Shown here: positions 1 to 8,574 of the stretch, piece by piece
Numbering within the stretch: position 1 is the first letter of the stretch
How the letters are laid out: every line of letters starts with the position of its first letter
Assembly (NCBI GenBank): GCA_951828535.1
Contig: OX639990.1
Span: 3,534,001 to 3,598,000 of the forward strand
Direction: 5' to 3'
Length of the DNA: 64,000 nt
From: an uncultured Candidatus Entotheonella sp.
GTDB lineage: Bacteria; Tectomicrobia; Entotheonellia; Entotheonellales; Entotheonellaceae
Translations under genes and position numbers: made by a program
The notes under the pieces: model-generated
Seen by the model: only the letters and a program-made list of their open reading frames with translations
Database searches by the model: none
What the model was told of the DNA's origin: nothing

Positions 1-106
1 TCGTCGATTTCGTAAACGGGGCGGTAGGAGCCGCTGCGAAGCCGATGAACCTGTTGCCATCTCGGAGTGCGGCGTCTGATACCGGGAGACAACCGGAGGT
101 TACGTT

Positions 107-319
107 ATGACCGAGATCATCTTCGAGGTCACCGAGGACGAGGCGGACGGGGGATATTCGGCCAGCGGCCTGGGCTACGGACTGCACACCGAGGGCGAAT
201 CGCTGAAAGAAATCCGCCATAACGTCAAGGAAGCCTTTGACTACTACTTCGACGAGACCGTGACCCGACCCAAATTGATTCGCCTGCTCTTCGTGCGCGA
301 CGAGGTTCTGGAGGCATGA
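107..319 (+). CDS. hicB: HicB-family antitoxin (70 aa)
   Basis: Small acidic protein beginning MTEIIFEVTEDEADGGYSA, the N-terminal pattern of short HicB-type antitoxins that pair with HicA mRNA interferases. The core (YSASGLGYGLHTEGESLKEI, then NVKEAFDYYFDE) fits the HicB partial RNase H-like fold. An RBS-like GGAGG lies about 8 bases before the ATG. The stop codon overlaps the start of a hicA reading frame (ATGA overlap at 316-319), the usual hicBA coupling. The partner hicA is frameshifted, so this antitoxin has probably lost its cognate toxin. Family assignment rests on recalled sequence patterns. Confidence 0.75.
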   Translation: MTEIIFEVTEDEADGGYSASGLGYGLHTEGESLKEIRHNVKEAFDYYFDETVTRPKLIRLLFVRDEVLEA

Positions 320-582
320 AGTTGCCCGCGACTTGAGCGGCGCCAGCCTGGAGGCTTCACGTCGATGCTTGGGCTACGAAACCGTGCGGCAGCGGGACTC
401 TCCCGTGCGGATCACGACGCAGACCAACGGTGAACGTCATGAAGTTATCCCCCTGCACAGCCCGATTGGGGCGAAGACCCTGTCCAAGCATTCTGAAGAG
501 CATTGCCCAGCGCCATGCCATGAGCGTCGAGGAACTCCTTTGTCATCTAACGACCAAGCTCAGCCGCGGACAAACCGCGTAG
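316..582 (+). pseudogene. hicA: hicA toxin remnant with two frameshifts
   Basis: Read in the first frame the gene stops after six codons (MKLPAT). One base out, it continues with RDLSG, then a GYETVRQ segment, ITTQTNGE and IPLHSPIGAKTL, all typical of HicA. A second shift near 488-490 moves the frame so that ILKSIAQRHAMSVEELL follows, ending at TAG 580-582. Segments from three frames therefore rebuild one full HicA-like protein of usual length (about 85 aa). The start overlaps the hicB stop. Two independent shifts argue for a decayed gene rather than one sequencing error. Confidence 0.75.
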
Positions 583-610
583 CGGGTTGACCGTTGGCTG
601 CAGCGCCGTG

Positions 611-781
611 TTATGCCGCGGGAGGTTTGACACGCTTCGGTGGGCGAGTGATCGGCTTTTGGCCACTTGCTTTCTGCTGCCGCCTCAACGCCTCCCCGAT
701 GGCCTTGATGTCATAGTTGAAGCGTCGAGCAAGCTCTTCGCGCCTACTCCGGGTTTCTTCGACGATTGGGTCTTTCCACAT
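611..781 (-). CDS. Short antitoxin-like partner of the PIN protein (56 aa)
   Basis: Begins MWKDPIVEETRSRREELARR, the pattern of small proteins (MWxDPIVxExRxxRE) commonly encoded just downstream of PIN-domain toxins and thought to be their antitoxins. The centre (RFNYDIKAIGEALRRQQ) looks helical and the C-terminal tail is basic and proline-rich. Its start lies inside the 3' end of the PIN gene, overlapping by 38 bases, which suggests translational coupling. The toxin-first order is common for this subfamily. An upstream in-frame ATG at 835 exists, but the family motif favours 781. Confidence 0.65.
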   Translation of the reverse strand: MWKDPIVEETRSRREELARRFNYDIKAIGEALRRQQKASGQKPITRPPKRVKPPAA

Positions 782-1256
782 TGTCCTGTGCCTCGATAAG
801 TTGCAGTGGTGTACAGATCGTCGGCGGAATGACACCGAACTCTACGCACGCAGCATTGATCTGCGGCTGCATGAAGGGGTTGGCAATGTGTGCGCAGTTC
901 CACGTCAAGAGGATATCGATGCCATTGGCCGCAGCTAGACCAATGTGCAGAGCGTCAAGTGCAGCCTTTTGGGGCAGCGCCATGGCTGAAAGCAGCGCAT
1001 CCGCCAGAGCTTCTGCCTCCTCCGTCGTCGCGAGGATCGGCAGGCCAGCAAGAAGCACCCCCCGATGGGCGGCGGCGGTTGGATCACCGGCTGCGCACTC
1101 CGCAACGACAACGTCTGAAACGAAGAGTTCGCATTCGCCACGGCGCGTCTCCCACCAGTCTCGTGTCACCTGTTGATTTCCGGCAACTACCAGGTCGCGA
1201 CTCGGACGCGCCGTCAAATAGCTGATTACGCTGGATTTGAGGTAAATGCTCTTCAT
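744..1256 (-). CDS. PIN-domain protein with altered active site (170 aa)
   Basis: PIN-domain VapC-like protein of the subfamily starting MKSIYLxSSVISYLTARPSRD. PIN toxins are Mg-dependent RNases using clustered acidic residues. Later acidic positions are visible: E in VVVAEC, D in DALHIGLAA, and the TWNCAHIAN region. The first acidic residue, normally Glu in this subfamily (YxETSV), is Lys7 here, a change explainable by one G to A step (AAA codon). The protein may therefore be a weak or dead nuclease. Start chosen at the conserved MKSIY; an in-frame ATG lies four codons upstream. Followed by the short antitoxin-like gene. Confidence 0.75.
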   Translation of the reverse strand: MKSIYLKSSVISYLTARPSRDLVVAGNQQVTRDWWETRRGECELFVSDVVVAECAAGDPTAAAHRGVLLAGLPILATTEEAEALADALLSAMALPQKAALDALHIGLAAANGIDILLTWNCAHIANPFMQPQINAACVEFGVIPPTICTPLQLIEAQDNVERPNRRRNPE

Positions 1257-1359
1257 CTTACGTAGCATGGAGGGATACTTGTCGGTTGGCGAGCGGCATA
1301 ACGTTGCCTTCAGTGGAGCCAGTGGCGTTAGAGACTGCTTCCGCTGGAAGATCTTGTTA

Positions 1360-2520
1360 TTATTGTATTTGCATATTCTTTTGCCATAATGCCAAGGCAC
1401 TTAATAACGGCAAGGACATTGAATCGGCATGTTTATTAAGTAATGCGTCCATATTTTTTCTAAAGACGTATTTCTGATCATCATCTGGGTTATCATTAAA
1501 GACGTCTCCGCCAAAATGCCAAAATATTAACTTTGAGGATTCCCATTTGTCTTTGGCATTCCTTCGTAGGCTACGTACTTTACCTTGATCCAAATTGGTT
1601 TGAGCCATAAAAAACATTTCAGGCTTTCCGCCTCTCAATAATTCCCTTGTAATTCCCAGAAACTTTACAGAATCTGGATTAATGTCTTCATTATGAATGT
1701 GCAATTCCTCTTTTGACTCGCGAAGGAAAGGAAATGTTCCGGAACCTCCATCGGCAAGCCTGAAATCATCTGCCTCAAAAGAGCCAGACGATGGCGCCCC
1801 CCACAATGACCCAAAAGCAACTACCTTCCTTGATCGTTTTTGAATAATTAGTTCACCATCGGCAGTAAATAATAGCGTATTAACACCAAGAGAATTGGCC
1901 AGTTTTGAACTTGCTAAGTCCTCCAGCCCTTTACTCTTACCATGCACACGATTGCGAATTGTGTCACCTTTATCTTTAATAGGAGCATCAAGGCACATGT
2001 GTGTTTTGCATACGGCGTTATATCTAACTGGTTGAATGCATAACTTGACTCCTTCTTCGTCTGAGGAAACACATTTTAACCGTGCTAGTTCCCCATCGGT
2101 ATAACACTTTCGATGAGCACGCAGCATTCGCCTATAACTTCCAAAAAAATGTGCTGCCGCCGCCTCAAGCTCATCATCTAAAGTGAATGTTTTGTCTGAA
2201 AAAGACACCTTAATTTCATTAGGAGAAAATGCACGTAGGGAATTGTCGAATTCTATTGCAACTGGCAAGGTATGCAATTCAATGCCGTTTTTGATGTTTA
2301 GATAATTGAGGCGGCTTGAATCGTAAAGCGCGCGCATTAATTGTTCGTTTGGAGAAAGATAAAAATCTGGTCTTAGTTCTTTGGGCATCAAACGCACGAC
2401 AGCCAATTTGAGGGTTGAAACGGGTAATCCCACAAAAGAAATACCATCTTCCACTAATGCCTTTCCACCTTCTACAAATGCCCTTCTAAGCAACTCTGAC
2501 TTGTTACCAGGATTTGTCAT
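1360..2520 (-). CDS. Orphan protein with Nudix-like C-terminal domain (386 aa)
   Basis: I do not recognise the N-terminal two thirds (about residues 1-215). From about residue 220 the segment TLLFTADGELIIQKRSRKV, then FGSLWGAPSSGSF and later FLRESKEELHI, resembles a Nudix hydrolase: RESKEEL fits the RExxEE core of the Nudix box, but the preceding glycine/glutamate half is not clear. Base composition is strikingly AT-rich compared with both flanks, with Lys/Asn/Ile-rich codons, a sign of horizontal transfer. It sits between a toxin-antitoxin pair and a broken integrase. The substrate is unknown; a nucleotide-processing role is only inference. Confidence 0.6.
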   Translation of the reverse strand: MTNPGNKSELLRRAFVEGGKALVEDGISFVGLPVSTLKLAVVRLMPKELRPDFYLSPNEQLMRALYDSSRLNYLNIKNGIELHTLPVAIEFDNSLRAFSPNEIKVSFSDKTFTLDDELEAAAAHFFGSYRRMLRAHRKCYTDGELARLKCVSSDEEGVKLCIQPVRYNAVCKTHMCLDAPIKDKGDTIRNRVHGKSKGLEDLASSKLANSLGVNTLLFTADGELIIQKRSRKVVAFGSLWGAPSSGSFEADDFRLADGGSGTFPFLRESKEELHIHNEDINPDSVKFLGITRELLRGGKPEMFFMAQTNLDQGKVRSLRRNAKDKWESSKLIFWHFGGDVFNDNPDDDQKYVFRKNMDALLNKHADSMSLPLLSALALWQKNMQIQ

Positions 2521-2654
2521 TGAAATTACTCCTTAATCTGATTGTGTAATCAGTAATTATCAAGCAAATTTGACATGTGCCGTATCATCGTCCAAGGGCG
2601 ACCAAAATTGCGGCACATCAAGTTCCGGACGTAGCATAGGCCCGGGGGATTCGC

Positions 2655-3126
2655 TTGTCGACCAAACTGCTCGACGAAATGCGCGACCTCATGCGGTGAC
2701 GTCATTATTCAATCCATACCGAACGCGCCTATCGCGATTGGGTCAAACGCCATGGCCGTTTCCATAATATGCAGTCCCGGGACGACCTTCACCCCGGGGA
2801 AGAGAAGATCGAAGGATTCCTCAGCCGCTTGGCCAGAGATCGCCAAGTGGCTGCTTCGACCCAGAACCAAGCCATGAATGCGCTCGTCTTCCTCTACAAG
2901 CACGTGCTCAAGCAACCACTGAGCGGCGAAATCAACGCAGACCCCGCACGCAAACAAACCAGGATACCCATTGTCCTGACCCGTGAGGAGACGGCTCGCG
3001 TGATCGCACTGACGTCCGGAGTGCATCAGCTCATGGTCAAGCCTCTGTACGGCTCCGGCTTGCGCATCACGGAGTGCCTTCGACTCCGCACCCAGGACAT
3101 CGACCTGGAGATGAAAGCTCTCACCG
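2655..3126 (+). pseudogene. Truncated tyrosine recombinase (integron/phage-type integrase)
   Basis: Translation in one frame gives TKLLDEMRDLMR, an in-frame TGA at 2697-2699, then [17 protein letters not shown], the SAM-like core-binding start of tyrosine recombinases. It continues through [31 protein letters not shown] and [15 protein letters not shown] to [20 protein letters not shown], which holds the first catalytic Arg (GLRITE). Similarity ends near 3126, before the His-x-x-Arg and Tyr boxes, where the antisense of the next gene begins. The nonsense codon and missing catalytic C-terminus make it non-functional. It marks an old integration site. Confidence 0.75.
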
Positions 3127-3203
3127 TTTTGTTACCCTGTTCGTCAACGACAAATTGGACGCCTTTCATGATGCCGCTTCCCTCTCGTCGCCCTGCCTTC
3201 TCC

Positions 3204-3971
3204 CTATGCGAACGTCGCCGAAACGGCGCCTACCGACGAGAAGTGCGTTTCCCAGCTCTCGCCCTGCTTGATGGGCAGCGGCTTGGTGAACGATCCGGTA
3301 ATGACGCACTGACCGGCCTCCAGCACCCTGCCAAAAACAGCGAGCTGGTTGGCGAGCCAGGCCAGCGATTGCAGCTGATCGTCAATGACGTCGGCGCCGA
3401 GCAGGCTGGCGATGATGGTTCCATCCGTCTTGACCTCGGCGGTGACCCCACCCAGCACCAGGTCCTTCGGGTACGGCGCTATCGCCGCGTGCGTCACGTA
3501 GCCCCACTGGCTGACGTTGTCGGCGATGCCCAGGGGCAAATCCTCCGCCATTTTGACCTGCATCGATACGACCTCGAACGACGGGGCGATCGAACTGACC
3601 GCGTTGAGCGCCTGCTCACGGGTCGCACCGGGGCCGCGCAGCGTTTCGCCGAGGGTGAAGCAAAGCTCGGATTCGATGGCCGGGTTGACGATGTCGGCGT
3701 AGTTGAAGCGGTGGCCGCTGCTGTAGGCGTTGCTTTCCAGCAGGAAGCCGAAGGCCGGATCGCTGGTGTCGTAGATTTGTCGAATGGCGTCGGCCGTCAG
3801 CCCGATCTTCCAGCCCGCCTGCGTTTCGCCGCTGGCCTTGTAATGCTCCAAAACCCCCAGCTGCACCTGGTAGGCGTCATGCAGGGATAGCTTGCCCTGC
3901 AGCGCCTCGGGTGCGTGATCGCCCCGCTGCAAACCCTGCCACTTGATCTCGACTGCCTCGTCAACGGCCAT
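3204..3971 (-). CDS. 2-keto-4-pentenoate hydratase-like protein (255 aa)
   Basis: Member of the fumarylacetoacetate hydrolase/MhpD superfamily. The sequence contains [13 protein letters not shown] near residue 55, then [20 protein letters not shown] (acidic metal ligands) and FEVVSMQVK. MhpD-type enzymes hydrate 2-keto-4-pentenoate in meta-cleavage degradation or act as decarboxylases on related keto acids, needing Mg or Mn. The length is typical. Start 3971 is preceded by AAGGAG with good spacing; an upstream in-frame ATG at 4142 would add a low-complexity tail made of an intergenic repeat. No other meta-cleavage genes are adjacent, so the substrate is open. Confidence 0.8.
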   Translation of the reverse strand: MAVDEAVEIKWQGLQRGDHAPEALQGKLSLHDAYQVQLGVLEHYKASGETQAGWKIGLTADAIRQIYDTSDPAFGFLLESNAYSSGHRFNYADIVNPAIESELCFTLGETLRGPGATREQALNAVSSIAPSFEVVSMQVKMAEDLPLGIADNVSQWGYVTHAAIAPYPKDLVLGGVTAEVKTDGTIIASLLGADVIDDQLQSLAWLANQLAVFGRVLEAGQCVITGSFTKPLPIKQGESWETHFSSVGAVSATFA

Positions 3972-4097
3972 TCTGATTCTCCTTATCCATTGCGAAAGAT
4001 GGCGTGCCTGTCCCGTTAGACAACGGGGGCGGAATGTAGAAAACACCCCCACACGGGGGGTAAGTTGCCGCGCCGACGAGTCGGTTCGCAGCTCGCT

Positions 4098-4138
4098 TTC
4101 CCCCTCACCCCAACCCTCTCCCTCGAGGGGAGAGGGAG
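4098..4138. repeat. Dispersed CTCACCCCAACCCTCTCCC-type repeat, copy 1
   Basis: Contains CCCTCACCCCAACCCTC followed by a palindromic CTCTCCCTCGAGGGGAGAG core. Related copies lie near 40855-40893 and 62203-62306. It could fold as a hairpin in RNA. Its function is unknown; such elements are common in intergenic DNA of many Proteobacteria. Confidence 0.7.
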
Positions 4139-4216
4139 TCAACCCGTTCTAGGGAGGGGGTCGATTGATCGGGTTCTCTCAAACTGGGGCCTACCTGCCA
4201 ACGCGATACGGTCGGC

Positions 4217-5353
4217 TCAGGGGAAATGCCGCAGGCGCCGGTGCAGCCGCAGGCCGGCGCTCAGCGGCAAGAGCAGCAGGCCGGGCAGAAACCAGCGCAC
4301 GACCGGCTGTTTGCTTACCTCGGTGGCGACGACGCTCCTGCCGCGCGCCGTGGTGTCGATGTCGCGGGCGATCTGCGCGAAAATGCTGTTCAGGCCGCTG
4401 CTGGTCTGGTCCCAGGTGTACGCCCGCCAGCTCGGGTTGCGTCCCAGCAGCGGGTTCAACTGTGCCGGGTGGGATTTCAGGCTGACAAAATAGAGGTGCC
4501 GAAAGCCCAGTTGCTCGTATGTGCCCAGGATTTTCAGATAGTCCACGAGGGTCGCATCGGAACCGGATTCCAGGAGCTGGCCGTCGGTAACGAGGATCAT
4601 CGACTTGCCGGTACCGATGTCGGCCAGGGTGTCGACGAGCGGGATTTCCAGTTGGAATTCGTCCTTGCTCTTGCTCCGGAAATACCCTAGAAACCGGGCC
4701 AGAACGTCCTGCAATTCGCGGTAAATGCCGTCCTGCGCCGGCACGTCGAGGCGCGCCTCCACCACCCGCCTTTCCACTTCGTCCTCCACAAAGCTGGCCA
4801 GCGCCTTGAACAGGCCGACGCCGAGCTGGGTGCCCTTGGTGCTCAGCATGGCGAGGTCCCGCGCCACGTCGAACTGCTGCACGACGCTGCGCCGGGTGAT
4901 TTCCATGATCACGCCGTCGTGGTTGCGCGTGAAGATGCCGCCGCTGGCGTCGGAATCGAAGCGCGCCACCGCCAGGCGGTCGGCCTCGGGGCGCTCGGCG
5001 ATGAACGGCACCAGAAAGCCTGTCACCACGCGCTTCAGCAGCCCGGTCTGGATCATGCTGGCGGAGGTGTCAAGAAGCATGAGGATGCTGCGCGCTTCTT
5101 CCACCTCGTGCGTTTCCACCGTGCCGAGGTAGGGTTCGGACATAACGACGAGCAAGATGGCGAGGAAGCCGTATAGACAGTAAAGCGGCAGGCGGGTGAG
5201 GCGGCGCTGTCCGGCTGCCGCTCCGGCGCGGGCGCGAACCGCCGGGGGCAGGCTCACCGCCAGGTACGGCAGCAGACGGCGGCGCGGCCACCAGGCCAGC
5301 GCGATGAGGGGTAGGGCGAGCAGGAAAGCGGCGGGGTGCTCGAATTGCAACAT
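4217..5353 (-). CDS. Membrane-anchored von Willebrand factor A protein (BatA/MxaC-like, 378 aa)
   Basis: Two N-terminal membrane segments (about residues 8-30 and 53-72) precede a vWA domain with a metal-ion site DTSAS (RSILMLLDTSASM, about residue 95) and a later VTDGQ strand. A third hydrophobic stretch (WFLPGLLLLPL) lies near the C-terminus. This layout matches BatA/BatB and MxaC-type proteins that work with MoxR ATPases in assembling or metallating periplasmic complexes. It is the last gene of a minus-strand run moxR - DUF58 - 616-aa membrane protein - vWA, with a 3-base gap to the preceding gene. No dedicated substrate is encoded nearby, so the target is unknown. Confidence 0.8.
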   Translation of the reverse strand: MLQFEHPAAFLLALPLIALAWWPRRRLLPYLAVSLPPAVRARAGAAAGQRRLTRLPLYCLYGFLAILLVVMSEPYLGTVETHEVEEARSILMLLDTSASMIQTGLLKRVVTGFLVPFIAERPEADRLAVARFDSDASGGIFTRNHDGVIMEITRRSVVQQFDVARDLAMLSTKGTQLGVGLFKALASFVEDEVERRVVEARLDVPAQDGIYRELQDVLARFLGYFRSKSKDEFQLEIPLVDTLADIGTGKSMILVTDGQLLESGSDATLVDYLKILGTYEQLGFRHLYFVSLKSHPAQLNPLLGRNPSWRAYTWDQTSSGLNSIFAQIARDIDTTARGRSVVATEVSKQPVVRWFLPGLLLLPLSAGLRLHRRLRHFP

Positions 5354-5356
5354 GGG

Positions 5357-7207
5357 CTATTCACAAAGGGCTTCGGCGAGACGGATGGCGCGGCTCAGCA
5401 GATCATCGATGGTGTCTTTGGTTAGCGACAGATCTTGGCTCAGCGCCTGGCTCTCGATGGCATGCAGCAGATCCAGCGCGTCCGCCACCAGCGACGCCTG
5501 CGGGTCGACCGAGGTGGCCAGCATGTACCGATGGATCGTTGCGCTCGACGTGCCCAGGCCGCCGAGCAGCCGGTGCTCGTCTTCGTAGCAGCGTTCGCCG
5601 AGGAGCTGTTTCAGGAACACGCTGAGCGCCCGCAGCCAAGCACGCTCGCTCGCGCTCGCTTGCATCTGATTGATACGCTCAGCTTCGTTCGCGGTGGCGT
5701 CCGCGGGGCCTTGCAGGGACAGGGAGTCCGCCTGCTGCGTCAGGTCGCCGAGCCGCTCGCGGTAGCGCTGCCGCAGGGCCGCCAATGCCTGCTCGCGGGC
5801 CTCGGTATCGTCGGTAGCGGCGGCGGCGCGAAAGCTCCAGGTGCGGTTCGAGACGCGCAGGGCGCCGATGAGCCCGACAACCATACACAGGATGCCCAGC
5901 GCCAGACCGGTCGGGCTGATCCAGGTTGGCGTTTGCAAAGCCGCGACGGGCAGCAGTTGCCCGGGCATTTGCCCGACCTGCCGCGGCAGGTGGCCGGGAA
6001 TGCTGAGGAAATTTTGCGACTTGGCGTTGAACACCTCGATGCGGCGCTGGTCGTTCAGGCCCGAGTAGGCGGCCTGAATGGGATATGGGGAGAATATGTA
6101 GATGCCGGTTTTGGATAGCCGGAAGGTCAGCGACACGTCGTCCAGGGCGCGCCCGTCGCCGAGCTCACGGGTTTGCCGCTCGATATCGTCCACCTGGATG
6201 AGATCGTCCGGCAGCCTGGTGTTGTCCGACAGCCAGGCACGCACGGCCCCCTCGGTGAAGGCTTTGGGCAGCAGGTCGACGTCCTGGTCGCGCTCGATGG
6301 CCAGCTTGTAGCGCACCGGTTCCCAAATGCCGAACGAGTTGATGCCGGTGGGCAGTTCCCAGCTTGCCTGCACCTCCACCGGCAAACGCAGCCGCAGCCA
6401 GCGCAATTGCGCCTGCTTGACGACGCCGGGCATCTGCTGGTAGCGCAGCACCGTGGCCAGGATGTTGCTGGGCGCCTCCTTGCTGAGTTGCAGGACCACG
6501 GGCTGCTCGAAGTCGGGCTTCTCCTCGGATTCGTCTTGCACCGGCTGCACGTGATTGGCGCGGTTCACCGAGGTGATGTGGCGGACGCCGCCGGGAATGA
6601 GCTGCGGCGCCAGAAATTCCGCCTCGAAGAGCGGAAACGGCGCCGCCATCCTGTCCGGGAAGAAAAACGCCGGCAGGGCGTAATCCACCTCCGAACGGTC
6701 GGCCAACTCCTGCAGGGCCTGCAGGAAAGCGCCCGTGCCCAAGCGCTGGTCGAAGGTGACCAGGAAAACCGCGAAATCCTTGCCGGCCTTCCGGCGCCGC
6801 TCCCCCAGCGGGTCCTGAATGTAACCGATCGCGAAGGTTTCGGCGGTTTTCGGACCGGGCAGAACGCGGAAGGCGGCGATGGACGGCAGGCTCACCGGCG
6901 GTTTTTGCAACAACTCGCGCACCCGGCGTTCGCTGTAGTCGTTCGGCTTTTCCAGCACGATGACGGCGTGCTGGCGCGATAGCATAGGCAGCAGGTCCTC
7001 GCGCTGCAATCCCGCGTCGACCATGCGGTAATGCACGAATTGCTCGGGTTCGTAGTAGAGCCGCTCTTCTTCGGAGCGCTCGTAAATGGCGTCCTGCGAC
7101 CAGACGGAAGGCGCCAGCCCGGTGCTGGTCAACAGCAAGGCACTAACGAAGGCCAGCAGAACGCAGCGTCCGGTGGGTCGCTTGGTCATCAACGGTTTCG
7201 GAACCAA
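5357..7207 (-). CDS. Secreted/membrane protein of the MoxR-vWA module (616 aa)
   Basis: Not recognised as a named family. A signal peptide (CVLLAFVSALLLTSTGLAPSVWS) is followed by a long periplasmic part, one membrane segment near residues 432-456 (TGLALGILCMVVGLIGAL) and a helical cytoplasmic tail of about 150 residues. Topology and position match BatD or MxaA-type components of MoxR gene clusters. A stretch around residues 150-200 (DRSEVDYALPAFFFPDRMA) loosely recalls propeptide-like segments of secreted proteases, which is speculative. The start is a TTG at 7207 with an AGGA upstream; an in-frame ATG at 7189 is an alternative. Translation is probably coupled to the downstream vWA gene. Confidence 0.7.
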   Translation of the reverse strand: MVPKPLMTKRPTGRCVLLAFVSALLLTSTGLAPSVWSQDAIYERSEEERLYYEPEQFVHYRMVDAGLQREDLLPMLSRQHAVIVLEKPNDYSERRVRELLQKPPVSLPSIAAFRVLPGPKTAETFAIGYIQDPLGERRRKAGKDFAVFLVTFDQRLGTGAFLQALQELADRSEVDYALPAFFFPDRMAAPFPLFEAEFLAPQLIPGGVRHITSVNRANHVQPVQDESEEKPDFEQPVVLQLSKEAPSNILATVLRYQQMPGVVKQAQLRWLRLRLPVEVQASWELPTGINSFGIWEPVRYKLAIERDQDVDLLPKAFTEGAVRAWLSDNTRLPDDLIQVDDIERQTRELGDGRALDDVSLTFRLSKTGIYIFSPYPIQAAYSGLNDQRRIEVFNAKSQNFLSIPGHLPRQVGQMPGQLLPVAALQTPTWISPTGLALGILCMVVGLIGALRVSNRTWSFRAAAATDDTEAREQALAALRQRYRERLGDLTQQADSLSLQGPADATANEAERINQMQASASERAWLRALSVFLKQLLGERCYEDEHRLLGGLGTSSATIHRYMLATSVDPQASLVADALDLLHAIESQALSQDLSLTKDTIDDLLSRAIRLAEALCE

Positions 7208-7329
7208 AATGAGGCATCCTTTTCTATAAAATTAGAGCGGTTTTCGCATGCCTATATGGCATCTCCGCAGCCGTGCAAGGCGTCGGACAAAGACGTGCAC
7301 CCGAGCGGTCCTGCGCCTGCCTTGGCGTA

Positions 7330-7431
7330 ACCCCCCAACCCCCCCTTATCAGGGGGGCCTTGGAGGCATTGTCCTTGAGCCCTTGCGGTCTTCAGAATTT
7401 CCCCCCTGATAAGGGGGGCAAGGGGGGTTTG
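7330..7431. repeat. Inverted pair of C6-TTATCA-G6 elements
   Basis: CCCCCCTTATCAGGGGGG at 7340-7357 and its reverse complement CCCCCCTGATAAGGGGGG at 7401-7418 face each other, with flanking CCCCCC/GGGGGG runs extending the match. Each unit is nearly palindromic, and the two together could form a long hairpin. They lie in the gap between the DUF58 gene and the 616-aa protein gene. Confidence 0.85.
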
Positions 7432-7454
7432 ATCCCCGACAATAAATCCCTGGC

Positions 7455-7575
7455 CGGACTTGACCCCGCATCAGGTCCGGGGCAGGCTCCGGAATCCATC
7501 AACCCCAGCGGAGCAGGCTCTTGCCGGCGGAAAACCCTCTGGATTCCGGCCTGCGCCGGAGAGACGTCAAAATCA
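7455..7575. repeat. Dispersed GGATTCCGG/CCGGAATCC inverted repeat
   Basis: CTCCGGAATCCATC at about 7490 and CTGGATTCCGGCCTGCGCCGG at about 7540 are inverted relative to one another, with a GGGG/CCCC stem just before. A related unit occurs near 25130-25170. This is typical non-coding repeat DNA; no gene is seen in 7208-7600. Confidence 0.65.
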
Positions 7576-7600
7576 GACCCTCTCTAATCCGACCGGGCAG

Positions 7601-8536
7601 TTACACACGTTGCGCTTCGAGATACTCGATGACGGCGTCCACGTCGAAAGCTTGCTGCGATACGAACAGCGCCCCCAGGCCCGAGGCCTCGAACGCTGCC
7701 AGGTAGCGCTCGCGCCGTTCCTGCCTTTCTTCGTGCAGCAGCCTCAGCCACGCGCGTGCGTCAACCGTCTGCAACTGCCCGCTTTCGACATCGCGGTAGG
7801 TCAGCAGCCCAGCCGAGGTCGGCAGGTGTTCCGGCACGGCCTCTTCCAGCACGATGGGCAGCAACGGGTGCATGGCGTGTATGCGCTGCGCGGCCGGCAG
7901 CCAGTCGTCCTCGGTCTCGAAATCGGACAGCAGCAGCAGCAGGCGCTTTTTCCTCTGCTGCGAGGCGCCCTCTTGCGTCTCGAAGAACCGCAGGGCCGGC
8001 AGCAGGGCGGTAGCAGCGCCGCTCTCGGGCTGGTGCTCCCAGATCGTTTGCAGCAGGTTGACGAAGGTCTTTTCCGACCGAAACGGCTGCATCACGGTGC
8101 GGATGTCGCGGTCAAAACCGACGAATCCGAGGAGGTCCTGCTGGCCGATGACCGAGCGTCCGATGATGGCGATGAGGTCCAGCAGAAGGCGCTGCTTGCA
8201 GCCCTCGGTGGAAAAGCCGGTGAAGATCGAGGCGCTGAGGTCGGCGGCGATCCATACTTCGAGCACGCGCTCTTCGCGCAAGCGGCGCACCAGCAGGCCG
8301 CTTTCCAGGCGCTCACTGGCTCGCCAGTCGATGTGGGCGGTGTCCTCGCCGAGGGCGTGCGGTTGGAAAAACTCGAAATCCTCGCCGCGGCCGCGAAAGG
8401 TGCTGGCGTGCATGCCCTGCATGATGGTCTGCACCCGTTGCCTCAAGCGTAGATCGGCCCGGCGGGTGGCGTGGGCGTACCAAGTGCCGAAATCCATGTC
8501 GCTACGCTCGCTGGCTGTCGCTCCCGTTATCTGCAT
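7601..8536 (-). CDS. DUF58-domain protein (MxaS/YeaD-like, 311 aa)
   Basis: Carries the DUF58 signature: LGEDTAHIDWRASERLESG, then VRRLREER and WIAADLSASIFTG, which is the start of a vWA-like fold with a DxSxS-type motif. These soluble proteins are nearly always encoded next to MoxR ATPases and are thought to link the ATPase to membrane vWA partners. The start at 8536 lacks a strong RBS; an in-frame ATG at 8497 (MDFGTWYAHATRRADL) is an equally likely start. The moxR stop is 38 bases upstream, so the two form an operon. A 393-base repeat-bearing gap separates it from the next gene of the run. Confidence 0.85.
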   Translation of the reverse strand: MQITGATASERSDMDFGTWYAHATRRADLRLRQRVQTIMQGMHASTFRGRGEDFEFFQPHALGEDTAHIDWRASERLESGLLVRRLREERVLEVWIAADLSASIFTGFSTEGCKQRLLLDLIAIIGRSVIGQQDLLGFVGFDRDIRTVMQPFRSEKTFVNLLQTIWEHQPESGAATALLPALRFFETQEGASQQRKKRLLLLLSDFETEDDWLPAAQRIHAMHPLLPIVLEEAVPEHLPTSAGLLTYRDVESGQLQTVDARAWLRLLHEERQERRERYLAAFEASGLGALFVSQQAFDVDAVIEYLEAQRV

Positions 8537-8574
8537 ATCCAGGCTCGCCTCAGGTCGCTGTGATTGCCGCGGCC

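Noticed and set aside
3127-3890. Extension of the integrase frame to 3890
   Set aside because: After about 3126 it is antisense of the hydratase-like gene and no longer resembles a recombinase.
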